Assembly: GCA_951812345.1 (NCBI GenBank) | Contig: OX638295.1 | Span: 1 to 64,000 of the forward strand | Direction of reading: 5' to 3' | From: Rhodothermales bacterium | GTDB lineage: Bacteria > Bacteroidota > Rhodothermia > Rhodothermales > VXPQ01 | DNA: 64,000 nucleotides | Shown here: positions 46,621-56,775 of the stretch, piece after piece | How the letters are laid out: every line of letters starts with the position of its first letter | How positions within the stretch are numbered: position 1 is the stretch's first letter | Position numbers and translations under genes: made by a program | The notes under the pieces: generated by a model | What the model saw: the letters and a program-made list of their open reading frames with translations, nothing else | Database searches by the model: none | Told to the model about the DNA's origin: nothing

Positions 46621-48333
46621 CTACCTTGCGCGGCGCGCAGGGTCCGGCCAGCGAATTTCGACGCCCTGCCGCCTCAGGGATTGCTGGAAATCTTCCAGTA
46701 ATTGCGGCCTGGCGCGTACTTGCCGGGGTGCATGATTCCCGTGCTTGCAGAACGCCGCCAGTTGGCCTGCGGCTTCCCCGATATTCCACTCCACGGGATG
46801 CAGGCGATAGCACCCGTTCGTAATGTGCGTCGTTCCAATGTTCTTTGCGGCGGGCAGCAGGTTTTCCATGCGCACGGGAAGCAGGGCGCCCAGAGGAATT
46901 TCAAAGGGCAGGGACCCGATGTCGATATAATTATCCCCGCCGGTGGACGGGTGCAGGTCGATGCGGTAACTGCCGATCCCCACGGAGTCCGGGAAAGCCG
47001 CCGCGGTAACTTCTCCTTGCGGCAAGCCCGTCTCCGCCATGCGCGCCTCCACGCCCACATGTTGTTCGAGCACGGTGAATTCGGCCCGGATGCGCCGGGC
47101 CTCGCGGATGTACGGTCGTTTTGCCAATCCGTGCCGGGTACCCGTCAGATCGCCGCGCAGCCGCAGGCCGGGCCAGCCCTCGCCCCCATCGGGTCGGGGG
47201 GCTTCCGTTTGCAACCAGTAGAAGAGCGATCGGCTCAGACCCATCGCTCCGTCGAGATGCCGGGCTTTCTCCGCCTCGTCGACATCCACGAAATTGCCCA
47301 GGAGGTAATCGTTCTGCGGCCAGTTGACCAGGGTGACGCCGCCCGGATACGTTCCCGGCGCAAAGTTGGCCGGGTCAATGAGGCGCCGGTAGGTCCACCA
47401 TCCCCCGTCGTCCGTCCGCGGGTCGAACGGCAGCGTGCGCGGTTCGAGCGTAATCGGATGGCTATAGGTGAAACTCAGCAGGGGGCCGGGCCAGGGGGGC
47501 GCGAGGTCGGGCACGTAGTCGCGCCAGAATGCGTACTCGGCGGGCCGTTCGATGACGTGATTTTCTCCGTCCACATGCTCCATGGCGAAGCACCAGGTGG
47601 CCGCCTGCATATTTTGCGGCTGCGGCTCGGCGGGGGCATGCGGTTCGCCGGTCTGATCCATCGATTCCGCTCCGGTTACGTATTCGACCCCGGCCAGCGG
47701 GAGCACATCCCCGAGCTCCGTCGCGTCGATAAAGAAGGGGGCGGTCAATTCGGTTTCGTGTCCTGTGCGTCCATCGCGCACGCGCACGGATTCGATGCGG
47801 TCGCCCGTCACGCTTGCGGAAATGCACACATGCTCCAGCAATACGGTAAGCTGCCCGCTGCTTACATACCGGGCCAGCATTTCTTCCAGCACGGCCAGCG
47901 CGACGCGGGGTTCGTGGCAGATGCGCGAAACCCCGCAATTTCCCGGATTGAACGGGTCCGGCGCCCCTCCGGCCAGCGGATAGGCCTCTCGGTAAAAGGC
48001 CCGCACCCGCCGCCGGAAATCGAGGTACGAAGCGGGCGCCCCGAACTGTTCGATCCACGGGTGTTCGTCGGGGGGAACCGCCTGCTGGGTCAATTGCCCG
48101 CCGATCCAGTCCGTTTCTTCGGTCAGGATAACCCGGCAGCCGCTGCGCAAGGCCCCCAGCGCTGCCGCCACGCCGCCTGTGCCTCCGCCAATGATCACCA
48201 CATCGGCGCGTCGCTCGCGGGCCGGGGGGTACGGAGGGTCGAGCAGGGCTTGGCGCGCGCCCAGCGTTCCGATTCCGGCGACCGTAGCCAGACTGCAAAG
48301 AAAATTTCTGCGATCCATCGAATCCGTAGTCAA
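46621..48333 (-). CDS. FAD-dependent oxidoreductase (FAD_oxidored family), exported
   Basis: This 570-residue flavoprotein begins with a twin-arginine-type signal ([14 protein letters not shown]). The FAD-binding [20 protein letters not shown] lies near 45-65, followed by [18 protein letters not shown] typical of the FAD-dependent oxidoreductases linked to carbohydrate loci. The C-terminal [20 protein letters not shown] region is family-specific. Export through the Tat route with folded cofactor is likely. The substrate is not known; secreted members are often near sulfatases and glycosidases, which fits this window. It is divergent from the DUF5686 gene. Confidence 0.9.
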   Translation of the reverse strand: MTTDSMDRRNFLCSLATVAGIGTLGARQALLDPPYPPARERRADVVIIGGGTGGVAAALGALRSGCRVILTEETDWIGGQLTQQAVPPDEHPWIEQFGAPASYLDFRRRVRAFYREAYPLAGGAPDPFNPGNCGVSRICHEPRVALAVLEEMLARYVSSGQLTVLLEHVCISASVTGDRIESVRVRDGRTGHETELTAPFFIDATELGDVLPLAGVEYVTGAESMDQTGEPHAPAEPQPQNMQAATWCFAMEHVDGENHVIERPAEYAFWRDYVPDLAPPWPGPLLSFTYSHPITLEPRTLPFDPRTDDGGWWTYRRLIDPANFAPGTYPGGVTLVNWPQNDYLLGNFVDVDEAEKARHLDGAMGLSRSLFYWLQTEAPRPDGGEGWPGLRLRGDLTGTRHGLAKRPYIREARRIRAEFTVLEQHVGVEARMAETGLPQGEVTAAAFPDSVGIGSYRIDLHPSTGGDNYIDIGSLPFEIPLGALLPVRMENLLPAAKNIGTTHITNGCYRLHPVEWNIGEAAGQLAAFCKHGNHAPRQVRARPQLLEDFQQSLRRQGVEIRWPDPARRAR

Positions 48334-48406
48334 TACCGGTCAAACAGGGACAAAACTCCTTGTGAAGATCTGCCGTCCATGATACGAAGCACGCCGGTGG
48401 TTCGTT

Positions 48407-48433
48407 AAGAACACTCTGATCAGAGCATCCTAT
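48407..48433. repeat. Fused ends of dispersed repeat A (palindrome)
   Basis: AAGAACACTCTGATCAGAGC followed by ATCCTAT joins a left-type and a right-type end of repeat A with nothing between, giving the perfect dyad CTCTGATCAGAG. It lies in the gap between two divergent genes. It may be the footprint of an internally deleted element, or a true regulatory dyad. Confidence 0.5.
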
Positions 48434-48504
48434 AGTATCTTGTTCCCTTGTTCCGTGGCGTACGGCTACCGCATTCCCCCGACCGGCTATCATGAGGTCC
48501 GGTC

Positions 48505-50907
48505 TTGCAGAAAGTCGCTGCTTCATCCGGCGTGATCCGGTACATCCTCTATATCTTCCTGCTGTCGATCGGCGCCGTCTGGACGACTGCCGCGCAGGTG
48601 CGCATCGGGGGAACGGTCCTGGACGAGCACACCGAAACCCCCCTGTCCGGCGCGCATGTGTTCACGGAAGACATGGCGCAGGGCGCCATTACGAATGCGG
48701 AGGGGCGTTTCTTCCTCGAATTGCCCGCGTTTCCCAAGGCTATCGTCGTCCAGCATCTGGGGTATGCTCCTCGGGTATTCCCGGTGTCCCCGGAAGCGGC
48801 GGAATCGCTTGTCATCCGGCTGACCCCTATCGTGATTCCGCTGGAGGAGGTACTGGTGTCGGGCGAGGGCTTCGCATCCGGCCTGATGGAGCAGGTGATC
48901 CGCCGCAAACAGCGCATGTTCGCGGACGTATCATCGCTTCGCATGGTGGGCCAGACCCGGCTCGTGCTCGAAGGCGACGAACGCATTGTCCATCTCGGCG
49001 ATACCGCCTTCGACCTGCTGTGGCTGTATGGCGAAGCCGAACCGACGGACCGTACCCATCATGCCTCTCGCGCCGAGGTGAGCGCCGTAAGCCGGACCGG
49101 TGCGTGGGACGAGGAACTTCCCTTGCCCGCCCCGCACGACGTGGCGAACCTGTACGAGGATTTCGTGACCGTTCAGGGGCAACGGATGATCGGGCCTACC
49201 CATCCCGACGCGCTGGAACACTATGTCTTCCGGGTGGCCGCGGAGCGCATGCTCGGCGATCGCACCATCTACGATCTGAACGTTTCCCCCATCGGCGAAG
49301 AGGAAGCTGCGTTTATAGGGCAGATTTCCGTGATGGACGAGGAATTCGTGCTGCTGGAAGCCCGGCTTTTCCCGGCCCGGCACGTGGTTTTTCCCGACCC
49401 GACGTCCGGCTGGAGTGTCCGGTACGTGCAGCACTTCCGGGAGGTCGCTGCCGGGTTCTGGGCCCCTGTCAATCTCGATATGGAGGGGACGCTCCGCGCC
49501 GCCGTCGATACGCAACGTCTGCGTACCGTGGCGTTCAGCCGGCGCACCCTGCTGGCCGGGCACCGTACCAACATCCCGGAAGAGCAGCTTACATCGGTAA
49601 CCACGCCCTGGAGCGACCCGGATTTTCGATACGGGCAGGTGCTCATGCCAATGACGGCGCGCGAACTGGACGCAATCGGCGATCTTCGCGCCGCCAACCT
49701 GACGTTGAGCGAAGCGTTTCCTCCCGAACGGCGCGAGGGACGATTCGTCGGTTTTCTGGATCCGGAAAATCCTGACCGGTTGCATTGGCCCGTGGTCATG
49801 GGATACCGGTTTACATTCCGGTACAACCGGGTGGACGGCCTGTTCAGCAGCGTCGGAAACGAACTGGACCTGTTTTCCGGCGCCCGCCTGTCGTGGCGTA
49901 TCGGCCAGGCGACCGGCCTCCAGAAGACCCGGTCATATGTTTCCCTAACGGCCCCGCTTGGCGAACAAATTCTTCTTCGCATTTCGTACGACCGGGATGT
50001 TGCTTCGCAGGGTGTCTGGTCCGGCTACAGCGAGGCGCTCGCTTCGGTGCAAGCGGCGCTCGGCGGACAGGATTACTTCGATTATTTCCGGCGAACCCGG
50101 TACGGAGCCGACCTGGAGACGACATGGCGGGGATTGCATCTCGCCGCCGGCGTCGAGCAGGAAAAGGCGGAATCGATAGAACGTCACGTGATTCGTTCCT
50201 GGCCGTACGCACAGGCCTTTCGGGCCAATCCGCCCGTTGTGGACGACACATTCCGGTCGGTGTACGCGGCTCTTGCGCTGCCTCGCCGCACAACCCGAAC
50301 CATCCGGTCCGCCGCGTTGCGCGTCGAGCACAGTTCGCCGCAGGGGCTTGCGAGCGACGCCGCATTTACCTTGCTGGGAGGCCATATCGACCTGACGCAG
50401 CCCACCCTGCGCAGGCACCGCCCGACGCCTGCGGGCCTGCATATCCGCCTGCAGGCCGGTACGTCTTTCGGCGATCTTCCGCCGCAACGGACCGCGCTAC
50501 TCGATACCGGACTCGAACTTTTCGGCGGCCTCCGGCTGAACCGGCGTCATGCCTTTCGTTCTCTGCACGGACGGCCGTTGCAAGGGGCGCGGCACGCCGC
50601 CGTCTTCTGGCGTCACGACTTCACGACGCTCCCGTTCGAATGGGTCCGGCTGTGGCCGCTTGTCCGCCTGCGCATGGGCATCGCGCTGTTTGGGGCGCAC
50701 GGGCGCGTTCGGGGACAGCCTGCCGCATCTGCGCATGACTGCATGCCCCCGGCGTATTGCGGGGACCGTTCCGTCCACGAGGTCGGCGTTTCCCTGACCC
50801 GGATTGGCGGCGCGCCGCTCCGCATGGACATTACCCGCCGCCTCGGGGGATTCGGAGATATTGCGGGGGGACGGGTGGTGCTGGGGTTTGGGGTGGAGTT
50901 GAATTGA
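48505..50907 (+). CDS. DUF5686 / CarboxypepD_reg-like outer-membrane protein
   Basis: The 800-residue protein has a signal peptide (IGAVWTTAAQ) and an N-terminal carboxypeptidase-regulatory-like domain (VRIGGTVLDEHTETPLSGAH near 32-51). Then comes a DUF5686 region (EEVLVSGEGFASGLMEQVIRR near 112) and a long C-terminal beta-barrel. The start is a TTG at 48505 preceded by TGAGGTCC; no ATG gives the signal peptide. DUF5686 proteins are abundant in Bacteroidota outer membranes without a settled function. It appears monocistronic. Confidence 0.85.
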   Translation: MQKVAASSGVIRYILYIFLLSIGAVWTTAAQVRIGGTVLDEHTETPLSGAHVFTEDMAQGAITNAEGRFFLELPAFPKAIVVQHLGYAPRVFPVSPEAAESLVIRLTPIVIPLEEVLVSGEGFASGLMEQVIRRKQRMFADVSSLRMVGQTRLVLEGDERIVHLGDTAFDLLWLYGEAEPTDRTHHASRAEVSAVSRTGAWDEELPLPAPHDVANLYEDFVTVQGQRMIGPTHPDALEHYVFRVAAERMLGDRTIYDLNVSPIGEEEAAFIGQISVMDEEFVLLEARLFPARHVVFPDPTSGWSVRYVQHFREVAAGFWAPVNLDMEGTLRAAVDTQRLRTVAFSRRTLLAGHRTNIPEEQLTSVTTPWSDPDFRYGQVLMPMTARELDAIGDLRAANLTLSEAFPPERREGRFVGFLDPENPDRLHWPVVMGYRFTFRYNRVDGLFSSVGNELDLFSGARLSWRIGQATGLQKTRSYVSLTAPLGEQILLRISYDRDVASQGVWSGYSEALASVQAALGGQDYFDYFRRTRYGADLETTWRGLHLAAGVEQEKAESIERHVIRSWPYAQAFRANPPVVDDTFRSVYAALALPRRTTRTIRSAALRVEHSSPQGLASDAAFTLLGGHIDLTQPTLRRHRPTPAGLHIRLQAGTSFGDLPPQRTALLDTGLELFGGLRLNRRHAFRSLHGRPLQGARHAAVFWRHDFTTLPFEWVRLWPLVRLRMGIALFGAHGRVRGQPAASAHDCMPPAYCGDRSVHEVGVSLTRIGGAPLRMDITRRLGGFGDIAGGRVVLGFGVELN

Positions 50908-51077
50908 AGGGGAGATAGGGATAGTGAAGCGCATTGCTTTGGGGCGGTTCCTGGGGTAGAAATCGCCCGCTTTGCTGCGTACCGGTCCGTGACACCGCCT
51001 CCAAGGCGTGCCTACGCTGGACAAGCACGTAAAACGATCCTGCACGGACTTTCGTCCGGGCGCCGCGCTTTGTGCGT

Positions 51078-51647
51078 TTATTTCAACTTGAAGGTGATTG
51101 GCAGCGACATCCGCACCTTGACAGCCCTGCCGCGTTGCTTTCCGGGGGTGAATTTAGCCTCTTCCACGACGCGGATGGCTTCCTCGTCGCAGCCGGCGCC
51201 AATGCCCCGGCCCGGCGTTATCTTCACGTTATATGTGTTGCCCTGTTCGTCGACAACAAATTCTACGAATACGCGTCCTTCTACCCCTGCCTTGCGGGCG
51301 ATCTCGGGATACTTTATTGCGTTAACGATAGAAGCGTAGCCCCCGATCAGTTCAGGGCTCTGCTCCACGATTATGAAGATCTCGGGCTCTTCTTCCTCTT
51401 CCTCATCAGGGGTGGGGGGTGGGGGAAGGGCAGCCGCAGGGGCGTCGAGGTCCAGCGAAGCGTCGAGGTCAAGGATATCGTCCTCCAGGATTTCATCGTT
51501 CGGGACCTCTACGGGGACGGGCGGCTTCGGCGGCGGAGGAGGTTGCTCGATTTGCTCCGTTTGCTGGATTTCCTCCATGGTGATCTGCTCCTGTTCCGGA
51601 AGCACGATCTCGAAATCGCTCTTGTTGGACCAGTCGGCGCGGAAGGC
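51078..51647 (-). pseudogene. TonB-family energy transducer, N-terminus removed by IS3 fragment
   Basis: About 190 residues remain. They comprise a short periplasmic stretch (FRADWSNKSDFEIVLP), a proline-rich linker (PPPPPKPPVPVEVP), an acidic run of glutamates, and a complete TonB C-terminal domain. That domain has GGYASIVNAIKYPEIARKAG, GRVFVEFVVDEQGN and the ending PITFKLK. The cytoplasmic tail and the membrane anchor that couples to ExbBD are gone. They are replaced at 51647/51648 by antisense sequence of an IS3 transposase, which happens to keep the frame open to 51968. Without the anchor it should not work. Confidence 0.88.
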
Positions 51648-52012
51648 AACACGGACCAGGGGGCGCAGTTTACCTCCGAGGCGTTCACGGGTGCGCTCAA
51701 GGCGCACGGGGTGCGTATATCCATGGACGGCAAGGGCCGCTGGCTGGACAACGCGTACGTGGAGCGCCTCTGGCGCAGCCTCAAACAGGAAGAAGTCTAC
51801 CGGTGCGCCTACGACACGGTGGTCGAGGCCAGGAAGGGAATCGCCGACTACCTGCGCTACTTCAACGAAGAGCGCCCGCACCAGGGACTTGACAACCGAA
51901 CGCCCGACGACGTATTCTATAAACGAAAACCGCTGCCCAAGGCGGCATAACCCGACGTGACAGTACACTTAAAATCGCCGGAAAAACTGTCCGGTTTTTT
52001 CGGACCATTTCT
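51648..52012 (+). mobile_element. IS3-family element, 3-prime fragment (copy 3)
   Basis: This segment matches the last 365 or so bases of the complete element at 37190-38476: the C-terminal 99 codons of orfB ([20 protein letters not shown] onward, stop at 51950) and the right terminal repeat. The left two-thirds are missing. It joins the tonB remnant on one side and the tail of another broken gene on the other, so an IS-linked deletion probably happened here. The orfB part differs from copy 2 at scattered bases, so it is not a very recent copy. Confidence 0.92.
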
Positions 52013-52153
52013 GACTCCTACGACAGAGTCAAGCTTCGCGTGACCCAATCCGACAGTGAAGGACAAGTACGTTCGTTCGAAAGCACCCAGGGCTTCGTTC
52101 GTGAGTTTCCGAGGGTCGTGCCCAATAATGCCCCCTTTCGCCTGGTTTTTTAA
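52013..52153 (+). pseudogene. C-terminal fragment of an unidentified gene
   Basis: Immediately after the IS3 tip an open frame encodes SYDRVKLRVTQSDSEGQVRS and then about 25 more residues ending APFRLVF and a TAA stop. The composition is coding-like and it has no start codon, so it is probably the 3-prime end of a gene cut off by the IS-linked deletion. I cannot assign it to a family. Confidence 0.45.
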
Positions 52154-52209
52154 TCAATAGAGGGAATGACCGGCAGCTCGTTGCGGGTTGTGTACGTTCC
52201 AATTCCAAT

Positions 52210-55200
52210 ATGCAGCATCTAAGTATCGAAGGAGTCCCGGAATTGTCCGTATTAAACCGTCTGTACATTGTTTGCCTGATGGCTCTGACAATAGCCGGCT
52301 GCAAGTATGGCGCACAAACCGGCAGGCAGCCCGGTTCCGTCGCCGAGGTTCGCGCGGACGTCCCCACAGGGCACTGGCGCAGGGCGTCTACAAAGCCGCC
52401 CGAGAAGCGCTTTGGTCAAGGACTGCCCCCGCGCGATGTGATCGATGTCAACTCAAACTGGGAATTCAACTACTTCCCCTCGGCAGAGCTGGATCGATCG
52501 CTGGCGGCAACCAACTTCGATTCCTCGTCCTGGCCAGTAGTGTCCATTCCGCATACCTGGAGCACCTATGAGACGACCGGCGAGTTGCATCCATTTATCG
52601 CCGCCCCCTCGGAGCGTGACGATCCCTATTGGTGGAACGGCTGGGGCGTCTACCGAAAAACGATCACGATAGCGAAGGACGTATCGGACAAAGTCATACG
52701 GATCGAGTTCGATGGCGTTCAGAAGTACGCGCAGCTATGGGTGAATGGCCAGTATGTCGGGGATCACAAAGGCGGATACACCTCATTCTATTTCGACCTG
52801 ACGCCTCATCTTAAATACGGCGAAGCCAATTCGATTGTCCTGTTTGTTCAAAACAAGCGAAACGACGCTCATCGAATCGCCCCCATGTCAGCCGGCAATT
52901 GGAACGTCTACGGCGGAATTTACCGTGATGTTCGCCTGGTTATTTCCTCCAAGGTTCATATTCCCTATCAAGGGTCTCATGAGCATGATGGGGGCATCTC
53001 GATTGTGACGCCCATGGTGACGCATGAAGAGGCCTCGGTACGCGTCGAGACGCACCTGGCGAACGCCGACGAAATCAGCCAAACCGTCCTTGTGGAGGTG
53101 TCGGTATACGACCCCGACGGGAACCGAGTCGCAGCCTCTTCAAAGTCGGTCACGGTGGCGCCTGGCGCTCAAGCCAGGACGCAATCGGACCTTTTGTCGA
53201 TCGATTCCCCCTCGTTATGGTCGCCTGAAACGCCAGCTCTTTACACCGCTGATGTTTCGGCGAGTCTGCATGGCGAAATCGTTGATCGGCACCAAAGCCG
53301 ATTTGGCCTACGCTGGTTCGAGTGGGATAGGGATCGACAGGGCCTCTATCTGAACGGAAAGCGAATAGACATCAACGGCACCAATCGGCATCAAGAGTAT
53401 CCCTGGTTGGGCGATGCGATTCCTCACTGGATTACCTACTTCGACTTGTACGACATTCGCAGGTCGCTCGGGCACAATTTTATTCGCGCGGCGCACTATC
53501 CGAACGACCCATACGTCTACGAACTAACCGACTTGCTGGGGCTGATTACTGTCCAGGAAGTACCGAATATCAAAAATCAGGACTTTGACGAAGACGTCCA
53601 GCGCCAAAATGTTATCGAAATGATTCGGCGCGACCGCAATCACCCGAGCATTCTTTTCTGGAGCATGGGCAACGAGACATCGGACCCGGCGAATCCGGCC
53701 TGGGCTCGTGCCGAAGACCCTTCGCGAATCGTTCACTTGCGCAAGGGCGCATTGGGAGATGCTGATTCTTCGGCCGATCACACGCATGAGGATATCGATC
53801 TCGAAAACCTCCTTAGAGTCACCCCGGGCGGGCTATTCGATTTCGGTCGAACGGATTTGCGCGAAAAATACAATCCGGAACACGGTCAGCATGCCGGCAG
53901 TGAAGAATGGCAACACGCAATGGCGCTTAAGCCCAACGGCAGTATCCGCGGATCGATGAACGAGGATGTTGTCGTTTGGCTATACAACGATCACGGAGCG
54001 GATCGCGAATACCTGAACTCGACACTCAAGCATGTCAACCCCAAGGGATGGGTCGACCCGTATCGTAGACCGAAGTACATATACCACCTTTGGAGGGCCA
54101 ACTTTTCCGACCAGCCTTCGGTTTTTGTGCAAAGCCACTTCTGGCGCCGCGAGTTTCTGGGGACAAGTCAGAACATCGTGGTCGATTCGAATTGCCCAAC
54201 TGTGGAATTGCATGCCGGGGATGCGTTGATTGGCCGCAAATCGCCCAGGCCGGAAGACAACAACACCCTCCTTTTCGAAGGGGTGGATGTGGTCGATGCT
54301 CCGCTCGTAGCAACGTGCAGCACCCTCGAACATGACATCGTTACCAGTCATTTCGTTCCGATGTCCGGCCCAGCTCGTCGACTACGGTTGCGCGCATCGC
54401 ACGACGTGCTGGCTTCGGCCAGATCCGAGCTAGCCATAGTCGAAGTCGAGGCAGTCGATGCACACGACAATCCAGTGCCGGGCGCACTGCTGGATATCGA
54501 GTGGTCCGTATCCGGCCCTGGCACGCTTGTGGGTCCGTCTACCTATCGATCGGATGCAGGCAAGATCGAAGAACCCTACGGATTTGGATACATAGAGTTG
54601 CCAACATCGAATGTCGTTCGCGCAAACGAGGAGTCTGGCGAAATTGTTGTAACCGCGCACGCCGATGGGCTCGCCGCAGGGACTGTATCGATTCGGGTCA
54701 TGAAGGCGCAGCACAGGGAGCATCCGTTGGTCGGCCAACCTGCGATGTCGGAGTCGGGTCGTACGCGGGTTCGACGGATAGAGGGGTTTGTACAGCCATT
54801 CTCCCGCACGGTGACTGTCGGTTTGATCCGCGAGAACATTGCGCTTGATCGGCAAACCGAAGAAGCTTCGATTGAAGAACGCTTGACGAGGATGGTGGTT
54901 GACCGAAATCGAAACATTGACGTCAACGCGCCCGGGTTTGCGGATTTCATTCAAAATCTGGTCAACAGGGTGAACGTCGGTAGTGGCGTACTGATAGCGG
55001 ATGACTTCAACTTCGAGGCATCGAAATTCAATGACTATCGCGATCTAATCCGCTACATAGAAAGTCGGGATTTTCACAAGTCCTACGCGCGCCAACTCGC
55101 TGAGCATTTTCGGGAAGCCATTTTGCAAAAAGCGCAACTTCTGGATTTTGGCGTGAACTTCGCATTTGTCGAGTCCGTGCCGCGGGTGCACAAGTACGTA

Positions 55201-55473
55201 CACATTCAACCGAGCGGCGTCCAGGAACAGGCAAGGATCGTCGCTATCAACAATGTTAGTCACACCACAACTGTGTCTGCTCGCTCTCTGATGGATGTTT
55301 TGGAGTTGCTTGATCCGGACTTCAGCGAACTCGATGCGGATGAGAAAAAACGAGTGAGCGCTCGTGTCGCAGAGATCAATCTCATGGAGACAGGAGACAG
55401 TAGTTTCTACGAGTTGGCGAATCCGCTCAGTTTAGTGATTCCGTCGTCAAAGACTCTTTTGGCGGGACCGTAG
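52210..55473 (+). CDS. Glycoside hydrolase family 2 lipoprotein (beta-galactosidase-like)
   Basis: The 1087-residue protein has a lipobox (ALTIAGC, near Cys31). A GH2 sugar-binding domain follows (about 75-235; WNGWGVYRKTI, LWVNGQYVGDHKGGY), then an immunoglobulin-like domain, and the TIM barrel. The barrel includes LNGKRIDINGTNRHQEYP near 380, RAAHYPNDPYVYELTD near 420 and the acid/base Glu in WSMGNETSD near 488. I could not place the nucleophile glutamate with certainty, so activity should not be assumed. Long C-terminal domains extend past 730. The last 300 residues lack a known family signature. Base composition is lower in GC than neighbouring genes. Confidence 0.85.
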   Translation: MQHLSIEGVPELSVLNRLYIVCLMALTIAGCKYGAQTGRQPGSVAEVRADVPTGHWRRASTKPPEKRFGQGLPPRDVIDVNSNWEFNYFPSAELDRSLAATNFDSSSWPVVSIPHTWSTYETTGELHPFIAAPSERDDPYWWNGWGVYRKTITIAKDVSDKVIRIEFDGVQKYAQLWVNGQYVGDHKGGYTSFYFDLTPHLKYGEANSIVLFVQNKRNDAHRIAPMSAGNWNVYGGIYRDVRLVISSKVHIPYQGSHEHDGGISIVTPMVTHEEASVRVETHLANADEISQTVLVEVSVYDPDGNRVAASSKSVTVAPGAQARTQSDLLSIDSPSLWSPETPALYTADVSASLHGEIVDRHQSRFGLRWFEWDRDRQGLYLNGKRIDINGTNRHQEYPWLGDAIPHWITYFDLYDIRRSLGHNFIRAAHYPNDPYVYELTDLLGLITVQEVPNIKNQDFDEDVQRQNVIEMIRRDRNHPSILFWSMGNETSDPANPAWARAEDPSRIVHLRKGALGDADSSADHTHEDIDLENLLRVTPGGLFDFGRTDLREKYNPEHGQHAGSEEWQHAMALKPNGSIRGSMNEDVVVWLYNDHGADREYLNSTLKHVNPKGWVDPYRRPKYIYHLWRANFSDQPSVFVQSHFWRREFLGTSQNIVVDSNCPTVELHAGDALIGRKSPRPEDNNTLLFEGVDVVDAPLVATCSTLEHDIVTSHFVPMSGPARRLRLRASHDVLASARSELAIVEVEAVDAHDNPVPGALLDIEWSVSGPGTLVGPSTYRSDAGKIEEPYGFGYIELPTSNVVRANEESGEIVVTAHADGLAAGTVSIRVMKAQHREHPLVGQPAMSESGRTRVRRIEGFVQPFSRTVTVGLIRENIALDRQTEEASIEERLTRMVVDRNRNIDVNAPGFADFIQNLVNRVNVGSGVLIADDFNFEASKFNDYRDLIRYIESRDFHKSYARQLAEHFREAILQKAQLLDFGVNFAFVESVPRVHKYVHIQPSGVQEQARIVAINNVSHTTTVSARSLMDVLELLDPDFSELDADEKKRVSARVAEINLMETGDSSFYELANPLSLVIPSSKTLLAGP

Positions 55474-55543
55474 TCGGTCGATAACGCCCCCCGTATCGCC
55501 GACTGATACCGATACGATCCGGCGCCGCTTCCGCGAAGCGTTC

Positions 55544-56101
55544 ATGAGGATCGCCCTCGGTATAGTCAATCGCCACATGGCAACCGAGGGTTTCGTTCAG
55601 GCGATCGACACGGAGCGCTACCGGGAGCGGCGCTTGCAGGCGCAGTACATCGCATGGAGCCACCAACCGGGGGCGCACTTGGTCTCCGCGTTTTTGGAAA
55701 CGCCGCAATCGGAGGGGATGTACTTCGCCGGACCGGAATCGGACTTTCGCTCCAACGTCAACGAGCAAACGGGAAGGAGCGGGGAGCAGGTTCTCGCCAC
55801 GTACGAGACCAGGCATGGCGGCTTTCCCGCGTCACCGTATTGGGCGCACGCCTACGATGCAACCACCATCCTCCTCTCGGCCATCGAGTCTGTTGCCGTG
55901 GAGGAGGGCGACAGGCTGTTCATAGACCGGGCGGCGCTGCGCGAGAAGGTGGGAGAAACCGCCATGAACGGCCTGATCGGGACGATATCCTGCGACGAGT
56001 TCGGCGACTGTGGCACGGGAGGGATGAATATCTACCACCACACGGATACCGACATCACCGACGTTTCCAGGCTGCCGGTCGTCTACGTATACAATCCCTG
56101 A
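55544..56101 (+). pseudogene. Solute-binding protein of a branched-chain amino acid type ABC transporter, C-terminal part
   Basis: This 185-residue frame covers only the last third of a periplasmic-binding protein of the Leu/Ile/Val family. It shows SEGMYFAGPESDFRSNVNEQ near 57, SPYWAHAYDATTILLSAIES near 97, and the ending GGMNIYHHTDTD. The usual length is about 400 residues. The 40 residues before the recognisable part do not look family-like, and no signal peptide or upstream half is found. Permease and ATPase genes are absent. It is best read as a 5-prime-truncated relic. Confidence 0.65.
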
Positions 56102-56178
56102 GCCGGTCGGGGGCCGGTTTCTCCGAATTTTTCCTCCTCACCGGGTTACACCTCCCCATTTAGGGTGTCTATACACCC

Positions 56179-56631
56179 ATGAGGCCACCCGTTTACATCA
56201 TTGCCGCCCTGTTGGCGCTTGCCGTCGCCACGCCCGCCACCGGACAGATGGTCGCCGACACCACATTCAGTTGGCGGGGATACCGCAACGTTTCGACCTG
56301 CCGCGTGCGCATCTACCGCTCGGCCCCAAAGGCCGCGCGCCCCATGACCGTAGTCCTCGACGAGCTCGCCGAGAACCGGGGCCGGTCCACACTCGACGAT
56401 GCGCCGCACCTTGCAGAAATGCTGTCGCGGAGTTTCCCCGTACGACCAGACTCGGCCTTCTGGATTTTCCGCTGGGGATCGTTCAGCTTTGCCGGGGCGA
56501 CCCCGGATAAAAAAGAAATCTACCTCCGCGCCACGTTCCGCCGAAGCAAAAGCGGGGCGCTGGGACCGCCCTCCTGGCGCCTGATCGACCGGACCACCGT
56601 AAGCGAATACACGGACCGGGCCTACCGGTGA
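56179..56631 (+). CDS. Secreted hypothetical protein
   Basis: The 150-residue product has a clear signal peptide (IIAALLALAVATPATGQ). A mature part of about 127 residues follows, with TTFSWRGYRNVSTCRVRIYR, AENRGRSTLDDAPHLAEML and SFSFAGATPDKKEIYLRATF. It resembles no family I know. The start context is ordinary. It converges with pdxH, and hairpin element B4 lies between them. Confidence 0.6.
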   Translation: MRPPVYIIAALLALAVATPATGQMVADTTFSWRGYRNVSTCRVRIYRSAPKAARPMTVVLDELAENRGRSTLDDAPHLAEMLSRSFPVRPDSAFWIFRWGSFSFAGATPDKKEIYLRATFRRSKSGALGPPSWRLIDRTTVSEYTDRAYR

Positions 56632-56657
56632 AAGTGACCGCGTAAGCACGTAAAGAG

Positions 56658-56761
56658 GCCCTGTGGTCGCGGATTTTCAGGGAACGTAGGGCCCGAGAAA
56701 CACCTGCAAACCCGTAGAATGCCGCACGTTTACGTTACGTGAAAGTGTGCGACCACAGGGC
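56658..56761. repeat. Hairpin element B4 (divergent arms)
   Basis: Left arm 56658-56679 starts GCCCTGTGGTCGC and right arm 56740-56761 ends GCGACCACAGGGC, a perfect 13-base match with no relation to the outer arms of B1-B3. The inner parts (GATTTTCA against TGAAAGTG) keep the family motif. The core is again 60 nt, with a few changes (AACACCTGCAAACCCG). It sits between the convergent ends of the secreted unknown and pdxH. Confidence 0.9.
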
Positions 56762-56775
56762 TATGCGATTACCCC

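Noticed and set aside
51648-51968. In-frame N-terminal extension of the tonB remnant giving a 296-residue protein
   Set aside because: The extension is the reverse complement of IS3 orfB. It supplies no membrane anchor, so it is not a plausible TonB N-terminus.
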